DNA of 64,000 nt from Atherix ibis (Eukaryota; Arthropoda; Insecta; Diptera; Athericidae): NCBI GenBank assembly GCA_958298945.1, contig OY282607.1:74268868-74332867 (forward strand). Reading direction: 5' to 3'. A program made the translations under genes and the position numbers. A model generated the notes under the pieces. It did no database searches. It saw nothing but the letters and a program-made list of their open reading frames with translations, and was not told the origin of the DNA. Within the stretch, counting starts at the first letter, position 1; every line of letters begins with the position of its first letter. Below are positions 22,441 to 34,653 of the stretch, piece after piece.

Positions 22441-24719
22441 TGTTAAGGAAGAGCCACCAGATCATTATTAGTGAAGCTGTTAATCTCATTACTATTTCGA
22501 CACATAAAATATTGTACATTGTGTTCATATTTCAATGTAGAGGACAGTTTATTCTGTTTATGATTTGACATAAAAAAATTTATAAAACATTCTCTACTTA
22601 AACAGATATATTTAAATAGTAGGAGATCACTTATTTAAACACTGATTTATACTTTTTGGAATAGTACAAAAGTTGAATTTTACAAGTGGACGGAAACAAA
22701 AGATCATAAAACTGAATTTTTATTTTATTTTAAAAGTATTGAGGTAATAATGAAATAGACAAAAAAGTGATGATAATTTTACAGACAAATTGAATTGGTT
22801 GAATAAAAAATAAATTTCTATTAAAACCGCAAAAATCAAAGTCATAAACCTAGGTTATTTTGTTCGACTGTATTGTTTATAAAAAGATTTTTTTATCATT
22901 GAATATATGCCAAATATAAAATCTAAATGCCAAATCTTTGATGTTTCTAAGCTTATGATAATCATCAATGACTTTACTATTTTAAACAACGAGTTCGTCC
23001 AGTCCTCCAAGCTTAACACGTCTTTGATATCCTGGCCGATACCATCGCTTTATTAGAAGATGGGCCTGCAGACTTTCCAAGTGGGGTCTTTCTTATTCAT
23101 ATGGATTATTGAAAATCTGCTCAGTGTAGCTTATTAAAACTTATTTTATCAATAACCAAGCAGTCGACACGAAGCTTATAAATTTCGTCAACAAATAAAC
23201 TCCGAAATCATCTATTCTCATGTGGGTAGTCAAATATTTTTCGAAGTATCCTTTACTATTGACCACAGTCTCCAGCAAGTAAGAGCAGTGAGAAAATGAA
23301 GATTCTGTATAGCAGTACGAATAACCTCAACTGAACACTATCAATAAATAAATTAATTTTTAATTTTTCCATCAATAACAAAATCTGATAATGTTTTTTA
23401 CACTTTACATAAATAAATTTTATGAAAATAATTTTATAAACATAATTTTTATGAACAAACATGTAAAATGTCAATAAAACTTTGAAATTATTAAATTATT
23501 GATAACAATAAAATAATGAATGAATAAAAAATATTTACTTCAAATATTGTATTTGCTATCAACATTTTACTATAATTAAATCCAGGACGATAAAATTTGC
23601 CGATTTTCGGAAATTATATGATTTTATATTTAATTTTATAATTAAAATTCATATTCGAGTACTTGTATCAGAATTAATTACTATTGAACAACACTGGATA
23701 TAATAATCAAATTGTAATTTGGAATTATTTTCATAGGTTTTTAATGAAACCATAAACAAGCCAAAAGCAAGTATATATATTAAAATAAAAAGTATTGAAA
23801 TAATTCGTATCTATAATAAATTAATATAAATTTATTTTTCGATAAATAAACAGTTTGGTAATTTGTATTATAGGTTGTTGGATTGTTGCCTGAATTGGCG
23901 ATCGATTAAATTCAAAAATAAATCAACCGAATATAAATTTGTGCAGAAATTATTGCAAAAATCAATTTGGTTGTACTCATTTTTTATGGCATTTAAAAGA
24001 GATTATTTTATTACAGTGTGGGTAGAGGGGTATTGTTCTTATTGTTTTGTGACGTATCCATCTCGTGTAGTTTCATTTCGATCTCACTGATATTATTAAG
24101 TTCATCTGCATATATTTCACGATTGAATATTATATGAACTTTTATATGTATTTACGATTATATGTGTATACTCATGCCCTATTATATATGCTTGTGTGGA
24201 CGTGATGAACATACGGTGTGCTCCCATAAATTGGACAGGACCAATGCAAATTGGTGTAGCACTTAAATTGGCAATTGACCAATTTCGAAATGGAGTATTT
24301 TCAATAATCCAACCGTTCAAATTGATTTTATTAATATTGATTTTCATATTAAGTAGTTGTGATACATTAGTGTCTCAATAGAATAATTCGAAAATAATAA
24401 TTTGAGCAAAACTAAAAACTATTGATAGAAACGTTTTTCTAGTACTTTTTCAACAATTAATAATAAATCATTTCCAAATTATTATTTAGCATAAATTTGC
24501 TCAAATAAATATTTCTAAATAAATATAGAGTAAAAATTATTTATTGGAATTTATATTTAAGTTCAAATTCATATTACACAAGTTCGCATACAAATTAATA
24601 TTCAAAGATAAATTAACATTAAGAACAATACGTTTATGAATAGGTTATTTTACTATCTCGTAATAAAATGTATCTATAAATGAGAGGATACTTTTCCAAA
24701 TCCACCATGCACACAAAAA
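22441..24719. other. Intergenic AT-rich DNA with one weak open frame
   Basis: No gene is recognised. The plus frame 24196-24381 (61 codons) ends in a hydrophobic stretch (FKLILLILIFILSS) and has a more balanced composition than its surroundings. Without splice support or a family match I do not call it. A frame at 23863-24090 is equally anonymous. Confidence 0.3.
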
Positions 24720-25023
24720 TACGAGGTCTATTGAAAAAGTATCGCGAATTTTGTGTTTTTTCAAAAATTGTTTATTTCTTTATGAATATCTATTTTTCCC
24801 CTTCAAAGTAATCCCCACTAGATATTATACACTTGTGCCAACGTTTTTTCCAATCCTCGAAGCACTTTAAAAAATCATTTTTTGTGATCTTGTTCAGCTC
24901 TTCCTTCGATGCCGTCTTTATCTCCTCAATTGTAGCGTAACGTCCTCTTTTCATGGGGCTCTTCTGTTTCTGGCAGATTGCTTCAAGCAACTTTCGCATA
25001 ACTTGCAGGTAATATTCCTTATT

Positions 25024-25100
25024 ACCCGAGTGTGTGGTGCAGTGGTCAAGTCGACCGACTCACAGTCGGTAGGTAGCGGGTTCGATTCCCGCTGCCGCCA
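25024..25100 (+). promoter_or_regulatory. tRNA-like pol III head with A box and B box
   Basis: A box TGGTGCAGTGG (25035-25045) and B box GGTTCGATTCC (25079-25089) both fit the consensus exactly. An anticodon-like arm (ACCGA / TCGGT with loop CTCACAG, anticodon position CAC), a 5-bp T arm GCGGG / CCCGC with loop TTCGATT, and a terminal TGCCGCCA ending in CCA are all visible. The 5' acceptor strand and D stem do not pair, so it is tRNA-derived and not a working tRNA gene. Confidence 0.8.
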
Positions 25101-25820
25101 TCTCGACATTGGTGCCGGGGTGAGAGGCCGACTACAAGCCTTATATATATGTAGTCCATAGGGTCCCCCAACGTCACTCGGGGTTGCTTCGCTGGCCTGA
25201 TAAGCCGAAAGCTATAAAAAAACACTTTATCAAGAAACAGCACAAGAAGAAGCATCCGGACCACCTCTCAATAGCACTCAAAATTTCGAATATTCAGTTC
25301 AAACGTCAAGCCAGTCTTGCTGTACGGCTGCGAAACATGGAAAGTAACCGACAGCACGACTCGTAAGCCTCAAACATTTGTGAACAGATGCTTGAGGCGT
25401 ATTAGCAAGATCTTCTGGCCGAACTGGATAACGAACGATGAGCTGCTTCTTCTCACGACATCAAACGCAGGAAGTGGAGTTGGATTGGCCACACCTTGCG
25501 AAAACCACCTATGGACATAGCAAGGATGGCACTAGATTAGAACCCACAGGGCAATCGCAGCAGAGGACGACCAAGGACCACTTGGAGAAGATCAGTCGAG
25601 CGCGAACACCAACAAATTGGCAAGTCATGGTCGAAAGTGAAAAGGCTTGCCCAAGACAGAAGCAGATGGAGAGAGTTCACAGAGTCTCTAGTGCCGCTAT
25701 GTGCTCCATAGGAGCGACTGTGTCTCATGTCTATGTGTATAAATGCATAAATGTGTTATGTAAAAATTGTACAATAACGTAGAAATGAAAAAACCTGTCA
25801 AATAAAAAAAAAATAAAAAA
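25024..25820 (+). mobile_element. Chimeric non-autonomous retroelement copy L2, tRNA-like head plus LINE 3' end
   Basis: Inserted in M2 between duplicated ATATTCCTTATT (25012-25023) and ATATTGCTTATT (25821-25832, one mismatch). It has a tRNA-like head (25024-25100) and the shared 5' region to about 25250. It then jumps directly to the end of a LINE reverse transcriptase ORF: LLYGCETWKVTDSTT (25314 on), CLRRISKIFWPNWI, ELLLLT, RPRTTWRRS-like sequence, and CSIGATVSHVYV before the A-rich tail. The 25260 junction is the same as in the 38-kb copy. Frames are broken, so it codes for nothing and would depend on a partner LINE. Confidence 0.85.
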
Positions 25821-26625
25821 ATATTGCTTATTGACCGTTCTTCTCTGTGGCAAGAACTCATGATGCACCACGCCTCTGACATCGAAGAAAACCTTAAGCA
25901 AAACCTTCACATTCGACCCAACTTAGCGCGCTTCTTTTGGTCTTGGCTCGTGCGGCAGCGTCCATTGGGATGTTTCGTCACCAGTTATGACCTTCTGGAC
26001 CAAATTTGGGTCGTCGCGGACAGAGTCCAACAGCTCCTTAGCAATGTTAATGCGATGCTGTTTTTGGTCGAAATTGAGCAATTTGGGTACGAATTTCGCC
26101 GCGACCCGTCTCACGAAAAAATCATTGGTAAAAATCGAATGGCATGAGCCAATCGATATGTTTAAGTCCTCAGCAACTTCTCTAACGGTGATTCGACGAT
26201 TGGCCAATACTATTTTCTTCACTTCATCAATGTTTTCGTCTGTTGTACGCTTCACATCTTTCGTCCTGCACGCTTTTCGTCGTTCACATATTTTCGGCCC
26301 TCTGAGAACATTTTGTACGACCGATAAACGTTGCTTCGGTCCAAGGTAGCTTCACCATATGCCACAGTCAACATTTGGAATTCGTCCGTGCAATTAATTT
26401 TATTTTTCAAACAAAATTTTATACAGATTCTTTGATTCATTTTTTGGAATGGGCAAAAATCGAAGACGAGCCAAAACACGTACAAGCAAAGCAGCTGTCA
26501 AAAATTAACTGAACATTCAAAATGGCCGAACTTTTCGGCATAAGTGAGACAACAATTCAACGAAAATCGAATAAACGTAACACGCGGAAATTCAAAATTT
26601 CGATACTTTTTGAACAGACCTTGTA

Positions 26626-29600
26626 CTTCCTTTCGCTGCACTTTAACTTTTGAAGTTTTTTTTCTTACTGGCCAATACTAAGGTTCTATTAGACTACAAG
26701 CAAACAGCTACTATTGTTGTAAGAAACACCATATAGTTTAAACTATTGCAGTGCGTTTTTCGAAAATTTGAGTTATAGACGAAAAATTTCATAACAATTT
26801 TCATATCTTCAATTCCTTCGATGAATGTTTGGTGGTTGCAAAACGATGGACAAAAGCTATAGACACTAATTAAAAAGCGCAGAAATATGAACAAGGACTA
26901 AAAAAACATAATTGGTATGCCAAATTGCGAGATCTGGGTACAAAATCAGGACAGCTAATTCAGACTTCGTGTTTATAAGCTTATCAAAGTCTATTTTATA
27001 TAATTATTAGTAAAACAATATTTCACTTTACTATGGTAAGTCAGCACTACTATTAATGTTTGTGTTTTTGATTCAAAAAATATTTTTCTGAAATAATCCA
27101 TTCAATATCCATAAAAATAATTATAATATTTTAATTAATGAAATAAATAAAAATTCAATTAAGGAAAAAAAAAATTTTTATTCATGAATTGTTGCGCCAA
27201 TTCTAGCCGGGTTTCTGTGTTTAAGAAAACTTAAGAATTTTCTGGATTTAAAGACATTTGAAGACACTCCTATTTTTCAACTTTTGCTACAATATGTATT
27301 GTACTCAAAACAGTATACGATGCTTTCCTTAATATTTTATTGCCTTTTTCTCTCTGTTTGGGCTGTTTTTACTCCTCCCGTTTGCTGTTTGCCATAATCT
27401 TCTGGATCTTTCCAAAAGCTGTACACCAAATTATATCTTCAGTCTATTTGACAAAACAATTTCTCTTAAATAAATAAAACCTTAGTTTTGAAAATACCTT
27501 AATTTTGGCAACTTCTTCAATACTTATTTTTTTTTTTAAAAAGAATAATTAATGAACTCAAACAGATGGCATCCATTGAACAATAAATAAATTTAAAAAA
27601 AAAATTATATTAATTCCGATTAAAAACATGACAAACCAATAATTTGTACTAATATTATAATAAATTACATTTTAAAACAATACAATTTAAAAAGAAAAAT
27701 TGGTCATTAATTTTCCACTATAGATAAATTAAAAATAAAAACCAATAATGCATTGTGAATTGGAAAACTTTATTCGAATATTAATTAAAAAAAAAAATAC
27801 TGCGGATTAAAAGAATAAATTCATTTAAAAGACTATTAAGCCTGATATCACAAAGGGTAAAGGAGTACGAGTATGTACATAAAAGTTCAAGCATGGACGT
27901 TTATCAGGACATATATTTTGGGAAGAATGGAATATTTTTAAAAGGGTCTATTATTAATAGGATTTATAGCTTTTTTTTACACATATTGTGGTATTTATGT
28001 TACAGTCTATTGTAGTTATATGGTTTTATTTTTATATTTTACATTTTATTAATTGTAAAAACTACAATATTTTAAAAGCAGTTAATTAATTTACAAGTTT
28101 TTTTCCACAACAATACTCAAAATATTCAATCCATATTCAGAAATGGATCGATTTGTTAGTCGTTTCGATTATCCCTTTGGTGCTTTGAAAATATTATTTT
28201 AATAAAAACCGAACAACAATCAAGGGTAAAGAAAGAGAAATCACTGGTTATAAAGCAAAAAAAGGAGATACTCGTAAATGGGTACTATGTATTAAGCAAG
28301 TGTATAGTTACACGTATATAGGTACATGTATATGAGTATATGTAAAAAAAAGGATGCGGTGAAATTTGAATCGGTGTATTGAATCCTGTGAGAAGTAAAC
28401 TGATGATGTTCACAACGTGAAATGAAAATAATAAATATTTGCGGTTTTTAATTTAAATTTATTTGCAGGATATACAATTTTAACGTGAATTGGAAAAAAG
28501 TATGGTATATCCATGACACCATTTTGATTTTTTAGTGACTCTTTTACATTTTAAAATATGATTTTCAATTTTATCACTTTCGTATTGATCAATTGAATAG
28601 CACATGAAAATATTTACATACGATTACTACTATAATTGAATTCAGTTATAGTTTAACTAATAAGATACCATATAGAGGGAGTCATAGTCATTAAAACATG
28701 TACACATATGTGTGCATGTACATACTCATATATTTGAAAATAGCATTAATGAGAAATGTATATTTTCCATTCCTGAATACAACATTACTAGTAAGTAAAT
28801 CGATGTTCCCACATCTTCATTCCAGGATCCTTCATTATACTTTTTAACATTGCCCTCATATTTATATGTACTCAATACAAAAGAATATTCGAGAAACGAA
28901 TAATTTTTATGGAATGCGTTGCTATGTGTATTCTTGTATTTATAGATTTAAGGACTATGTGAGTTTTTTCTCTTCTTATTATATTATATCCTAGACTAAT
29001 AACATATTTATTGATTCATATTTATAAATCGTAAACAAGCGAAAATATGTTTTTCGATAAATTTTATTATATGTTGAACTCGGTACTGATATCGAATCCA
29101 TGAATATGGCATTTGCAAAATGTTGTAATTGAATTGTTCTCCGACTTCTCTTTTTCTTCCATTTTCATTTAGGGTTTTGTTACCATTTTATTGTGAATAC
29201 TTTAAGGTTGCTCTATAGTAGGGCAGTCAATAATAATTTTTTTCAGACTAAAGCACAAATGTTTTATTTATTTATATTGAAATATATTAAAACAAGACAA
29301 TATTACGATGAACTTATAATACTCGTTATAATTTCATTGCTATTTTCATATCGATGACTACTCGTATCATAACTATTAACAAAATTATGATCGAATTAAA
29401 TTTGTAATTTTTATTGAATTTCTATTAAAGGAAAGTTATTTTGTTTCGTAGTATTATAGAATATTTATAGTTTATTTTAATAGTTTGTGTATTTTTTTTT
29501 ATTCTTTAAGAAAAAAAAATAATTCATTTAAATTTATTATGAGTTATTCAGATCTATCGAATGGCCTAAAATAAAGCTTTTAAAAATAATATAAATGCTC

Positions 29601-29952
29601 ATTTAATGCAATTTGTATTTCAATGAAATTAGAGAATAAATTAATTAACATTGGAATTAATTATTAACAAAATTTTAATTTTGGGAGCAAAAAAACAACA
29701 GCAAGTTAATTTAAATGTCTAAAACATTCCATATCTTATTTATATTCTTCTTAAAAAATATGGTTAAAGTATGTTTTTAAAGTATATTTTAATATGCTAT
29801 GCCATTTTTAAAGAAGTTATTTTGTAAGCAGTCTTTTTATTTTGGGTGTGTTGAATAAATACTATTTTGCAAAGCTTAATCATTGACGAACATTTTTTAT
29901 AATTATAAATTGTCTGTGTACGGGATGGGGATATGCTCGAGCAGAAATATTC
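26626..29952. other. Intergenic AT-rich DNA
   Basis: About 3.3 kb without a convincing frame or recognised element. Short frames such as 26694-26894 (minus) are unsupported. Confidence 0.35.
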
Positions 29953-30123
29953 CCTTAGACCATGGGTGGCCAACCTTTTCAGCAGCCGCGCCAGATTTTA
30001 AAAACGAGAATTCCTACCGGGCAAAATTTCTTTTATTATTCAAAGCAAACAAGAAATATATTGTTTTTTTTAAGAAGATATAACACAAATGAGAATCAAA
30101 CATATTTATTAGATTAGAGTTTA

Positions 30124-31964
30124 TTAATACAAAATACAAAAAATAAAATAAACAAAATATAATAAATCTAAGTGAGACGTTTGACTTTGTTTATTAGAAC
30201 TAAGTTGTTTATTAGAACTAATTTCATCAATGTTGATATTGACTGATGTTGTTGCTACACGCAAACAATTTTCTAAATGCTCATCAGTGATTCGTGATCT
30301 TGTTTGACATTTAATATGTTTCATTCTGCTAAAAAGCTGCTCACACGTGTAAGTATTTCCAAACAGTGAAATCATCATTAGAGCATGTTTATAAAATCCA
30401 GGATATTTCTCCTTGTCTAAATAACACTTAAAAAATTCTTCCAAGGTAACCTGATTGAATTTTTCTTTTAATTGTGTCTCACAACACATTTCACAGTGCT
30501 CCATTTGTAAAATTCCTGGCAATAAATTTACGTCTACGGAAAATGGCGTTGCAAATGCAGCAAAAAGCACACGATGTTTTTTGAAATCCTGAAAACGATT
30601 TTCAAATTCCAGCTTCAAGTCGGATATCAAAGAAGCATATTTATTCGCCTCCATTTGTGTGACGTCTGGCTGCAATAATAATGTAGGAAAGTGGGTGAAT
30701 ATTTTATTTCTCATCTGTTGTTCCCAAAGTCCAAGTTTCATTTTAAATGCGGAAATAAGATCATACATGTTGTTAACTAATTGATCTTTTCCTTATAGGC
30801 AAGTGTTAACAGCATTTAAGTGACTGACGATGTCGACCAGAAATGCAAAGTCATTAACCCACTCCTTGTCTTCAAATTCTGGGATACTTATTGACTTGCT
30901 TGTATAGAATGATTGGATTTCTTGCTTCAAGTCAAACACTCTTTTCAACAATTTGGCACGAGTCAGCCATCTTACTTCTGCATAAGATAACATATAACGT
31001 CATTATACTCTGAATCCAAAGACTTGAGAAACTCTTGGAACTGACGGTGATTCAACCCCTTCGACTTAATAAAGTTCACTGTTTTGATGACCACCTTCAT
31101 GACATGATCCATTTTAAGGAATTTGGAACATAAATTCTCCTGATGAATAATGCAATGAAAATTTAGCATCGAAGTATTACCAAATTTGCAGGCCTTATTT
31201 TCAATAAATTTTACTAAACCTTCGTGTTTCCCAACCATTACTGGAGCACCGTCTGTTGTTAAGCCCGATAGGTTATTGAGTTGTAACGAAAACCGATTCA
31301 ATGTCGATGTAACAGCTCCTAACAAATCTCGTGAGCAAATAGTGTCCTTAAGTGGATACAGTTCCGCTAATTCTTCTGTTTTGTTAAAATTAACATCAAC
31401 GCCCCTGATAAAAATCGCCACTTGGGCGGTATCTGTTAGATCTGTGCTTTCATCCAATGCTAGAGAATAAAATATAAACTTGGATGCTCGATTATTTAAT
31501 TATCTTCAATATATTTTCCAATGTCGTCCACACGCCTAGTAATAGTTTGACGAGACAGGCTTATTTTTGAGAAATCCTTTTTATTTTCTGGGCACAGAAT
31601 TTCACAGACACGCTCCAAACACTCCTTAATCATTTCACCGTCTGAATATGGCTACTGCATAACTAGCTTTTACATAGCATAGTGACTCTTGAGACACTCT
31701 AGTAAATATCTGACTTTGTGCAGAAAGTTTTTTTTTAAATTCATTTACTTGGTCTTGTCGAAATTGCCCTTTGTAATTATCAAACTTACTTGCATGTTTA
31801 GCCTCGTAATGCCGCCTAATGTTATACTCTTTTAAGACAGAAACAGAATTATTGCATATCAAGCATATCGGCTTTCTTTTAAATTCCACGAAAAAATAGT
31901 TTATAGTCCATTTGCCTTGAAAACTTCTCGTCGTTTATCCAAATTCTTTACTACTTGACGCCAT
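30124..31964 (-). pseudogene. hAT transposase (GTF2IRD2/ZBED5-like), broken by a few lesions
   Basis: The ATG at 31964 (MASSSKEFG) is followed within nine codons by a TAA. The same frame then continues through a BED-type zinc finger (CLICNNSV, then HYEAKH). A frameshift near 31640, and one near 31500, precede the catalytic part: MDESTDLTDTAQVAIFIRG, then LTTDGAPVMVGKHEGLVKF and NFHCIIHQENLC. After a frame change near 30985 come LSYAEVRWLTRAKLLKRVF and a stop at about 30793. The hAT dimerisation region is complete: YPGFYKHALMMISLFGNTY, CEQLFSRMKHIK and RSRITDEHLENCLRVATT. With so few lesions this looks recently lost. Relatives have been domesticated in vertebrates, but nothing suggests that here. 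Confidence 0.87.
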
Positions 31965-32003
31965 TGTGGGCCTTCGTTTTTCACTTTAAAAATTAATAAA
32001 TAA

Positions 32004-32244
32004 AAGGCCTTTTCCTTTGGACCAACCGCGGTAGCACAAATAAACAATAAAAACAAAAATATGACGCTTCAGCATAACCAACGAATGGCTAAGCCATCTA
32101 TTTCCAGGTAGGAATCTAAAATCCCCCTACCGTAAGGTAGATGCGTAACTCCCACTTCAATGTACTCATTTGTTCGAGGTAGAGTGGATGATGACAGCTG
32201 CAACTCTACCTCGGTAGCAAAATTGGTCCAAAGGAAAAGGCCTT
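32004..32244. repeat. MITE-like element with 22-bp perfect inverted ends, nested in the hAT
   Basis: 32004-32025 and 32223-32244 are perfect reverse complements (AAGGCCTTTTCCTTTGGACC...). Inside are further paired CTACC / GGTAG motifs and no coding frame. It lies between the transposase start and the right end of the hAT. I did not find a clear target duplication beyond A-rich flanks. Confidence 0.7.
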
Positions 32245-32344
32245 AAAATGACATCAGTATTAAGAGCTCAGTGGGCCATAAATAGACGCTCAGTGGGCCA
32301 CGCGTGGCCCGCGGGCCCCGCGTTGGCCACACGGGCCTTAGACA

Positions 32345-32700
32345 TAGCTTGTACGTTAGTTCAGTATAAGTTTCAACCTCGTCCGACAGAGCGTGATAAG
32401 TGAAACTGTGTTTTTCTATTGCATTACAAAAAATAGAACAGCGAAATTTGAGACATCAATATATATGTGAAATCATGAGTTTGACTTACGGAATGTTTTA
32501 AAGAGCCTATGGGGAATAATTTCTTTTTTTTTTGGAGATCCCAGAAGCAATGAAAGACGAACTTTATTCAAGGAGGCCTTCATCATCAAAAACTGATAAA
32601 AATGTAGAATGAGTGAGGTTCTTTGTGAACAAAAAATAGTTCTTCGTATCAGGCCGGATATTGGTGACACTTAGTTGTATCACCATTTTGTCGGAAAAAG
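32345..32700 (+). mobile_element. Mariner N-terminal remnant abutting the hAT
   Basis: This is the plus-strand copy of the dispersed mariner block: AATAGAACAGCGAAATTTGA, where ATG has become ATA, then CCCAGAAGCAATGAAAGACG. Similar lines occur in reverse at 22.2 and 37.6 kb. It begins next to the hAT duplication, so the hAT may have inserted at or into it. Confidence 0.5.
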
Positions 32701-34653
32701 GGATTGCTTATTTAGCTGATCGAAATCTCTATAATTTTTTTATTGCCAAAGATCAAAAATTATTTGAAATGATGTCGTATTGATCCTGTTGATAACATGC
32801 AAAAGAATGTAACCGATGAGATGAAGAGATTTCGAGTTGAAGCTATCTACTACTGCTACAGAGTGGAAACAACACCTCTACCGATGTATAACTGTCCAAT
32901 AGGCACCGCTTTGAAAGATTTAACATTTATTTACAAAAATAAAATAAAATTCTTGCAAAAAAATCAGCTTTTCACGCCACAGAATAATAATTTTTATTAC
33001 GTAGGTCTCATACACATTAATATTAGTGCAGTGTGATGATTGTTTTCTAAAGAGACCTCTCCTGAAATACTATTAAGAGTTCGTAAATATAACAATTAAT
33101 TACTTAAGTTTCCTAAAAATATTATTGCCTTTGACTTTATAGTGAGACATTTGAAGGGGAAATAACTCTAAAAATATTATAAATAACAGCCGATAACAAT
33201 TAATAGTGACCAAAAAGGATTTTCAAATGTTATATATATATATATATATACGAAATTATATTTTTTTCTACCAAATCTGAAAAGAAGTACTGTAAATCTA
33301 CCTACACATAATTTTTGGTGAATACGAGCTTCTCTTCTTATAAAAAATGAGAGATTTATTATAAGTAAAACGTATTATCAATTACGCTTTATAATATCTT
33401 CTTCTTGTTTATAAGATGTCCTCCGATTGCCTTTGTAATAAAATATAAAATTAATCTCTCAATAATACTACATTCAAAAAATATTATTATTAAATAATAA
33501 TCAAATTTGAATAATAGTTTATTTTTCCAAGAAAGAAAACGAACAAAATAATCCATTTAAATTTAAATATATTTTATTTATTTTTTAAATATACAGTTTT
33601 TTTTCGAGAATATCTTATTCTAAATTCAATTTTCTTAATTATAAAATGAAAAAAAAAATTTTCTTCACAATTAATTAATTTGTAGTTGAAATCAACACAA
33701 AAATAAATACTAAACATAAAGATTCTTCTGCTTTTTTAATATAATTCGAATAATTATATTTGACAAAATATAAATTATAATGACTTAGAATATTAAATAA
33801 AAATGTATCCACTAAAAAATCATTCCTTCTTTTATTTTTATAAATAAGTTCATATTGTATTGGTACATGTTAATTTATAATTATTTTTTGTTTAAAAAAA
33901 TCAAGGTAAATACATTCATTTTTTTCCAATTTAATTAACTTATAAGCAATTATTGAGGATTTATTCTATAGTAAAATTCATTCTTTCTCTCTTCTTAGTA
34001 GTTGCTCTTATAGTATCACAAAAATTAAGATAAACTCTTATATATAAGAATAGAAAATAAAAAGTTTAATTTTTTTTTTTAAAGAAATTCCGAAAAAATT
34101 TATAATAATTTCTAATTCTGATAGTAATTTTTGAGAAAATCTCTATTACATACACGTATGGCAACAAAGAATATATATAGAGAAAAAAAAATCAGAATCT
34201 CATCTGAGATGCATTTGTTTTGTGCTATTTAATTTTTTGTTCATCTGATCTTTACCTTTGTTAAGGATAATTTCTGTGTTGCTGCTCTCTAAGAACTTTT
34301 AATTTTCGTAACAACTAAACAAATAAATAAAGCTCAATGACTGTTGCTTATAAAAATAAAATAAATAATAATTTGGTCCACAAATAAGAACTCATATAAA
34401 AAAAAAACACCTAGCATTAGGTACAGACATTCATATATACAGACAGATCATGGTATTTTTGACATAAAAATATAATAATTTGCTTTTATATGTATTCAAA
34501 TGAGGCATTTAGGGAGCAATTTGATGTGGTGAAACAAATATTTTTTTAAAAAAATCATTAATTCTCCTAGATCTTAAAATTCCGCACATTCTTGTATTTC
34601 GGTTAGTGATTCGGATTCTTTTAGTACATAGACTATCTAGATTAATGGCATTC
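32701..34653. other. AT-rich DNA, probably including the homeobox gene 3' untranslated region
   Basis: There is no coding evidence. A (TA)10 run sits at 33231-33250. Sequence immediately below 34653 is downstream of the homeobox stop codon on the minus strand and should contain its 3' untranslated region; several AATAAA-like motifs are present, so the cleavage site cannot be chosen. Confidence 0.4.

Larger units (their letters stand above)
24722..26623 (-). mobile_element. Mariner element M2, interrupted by a nested LINE derivative
   Basis: TA flanks (24720-21 and 26624-25) and the same inverted ends as M1 bound it. Without the insert it would be about 1.1 kb. The minus strand reads NQRICIKFCLKNKIN and the helix-turn-helix (26455-26255, then 26255-25923: RITVREVAEDLNIS, KQHRINIAKELLDSV, KVITGDET). 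After the nested insert come MRKLLEAICQK and, directly joined to it, KSPMKRGRYATIEEIKTAS. An internal deletion removed the second and third catalytic aspartates, and a smaller one follows GDET. It is inactive. Confidence 0.9.
29961..32335 (-). mobile_element. hAT element with intact ends and 8-bp target duplication
   Basis: The 8-bp direct repeat CCTTAGAC flanks it exactly (29953-29960 and 32336-32343). The ends are short imperfect inverted repeats sharing TGGCCAAC (left CATGGGTGGCCAACC, right complement CCCGTGTGGCCAACG), typical of hAT/Charlie-like elements. The body carries a hAT transposase on the minus strand and a nested 241-bp inverted-repeat element near its 5' end. Confidence 0.92.

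Noticed and set aside
24196..24381. Possible receptor C-terminus
   Set aside because: It has a hydrophobic stretch but lacks the conserved odorant or gustatory receptor end motif and has no neighbouring exons.
25024..25100. A functional tRNA-Val-like gene
   Set aside because: The anticodon and T arms look right, but the 5' acceptor strand and D stem do not pair, and the sequence is the head of a retroelement.
25987..26349. Plus-strand 120-codon frame
   Set aside because: Antisense to the mariner M2 helix-turn-helix region.
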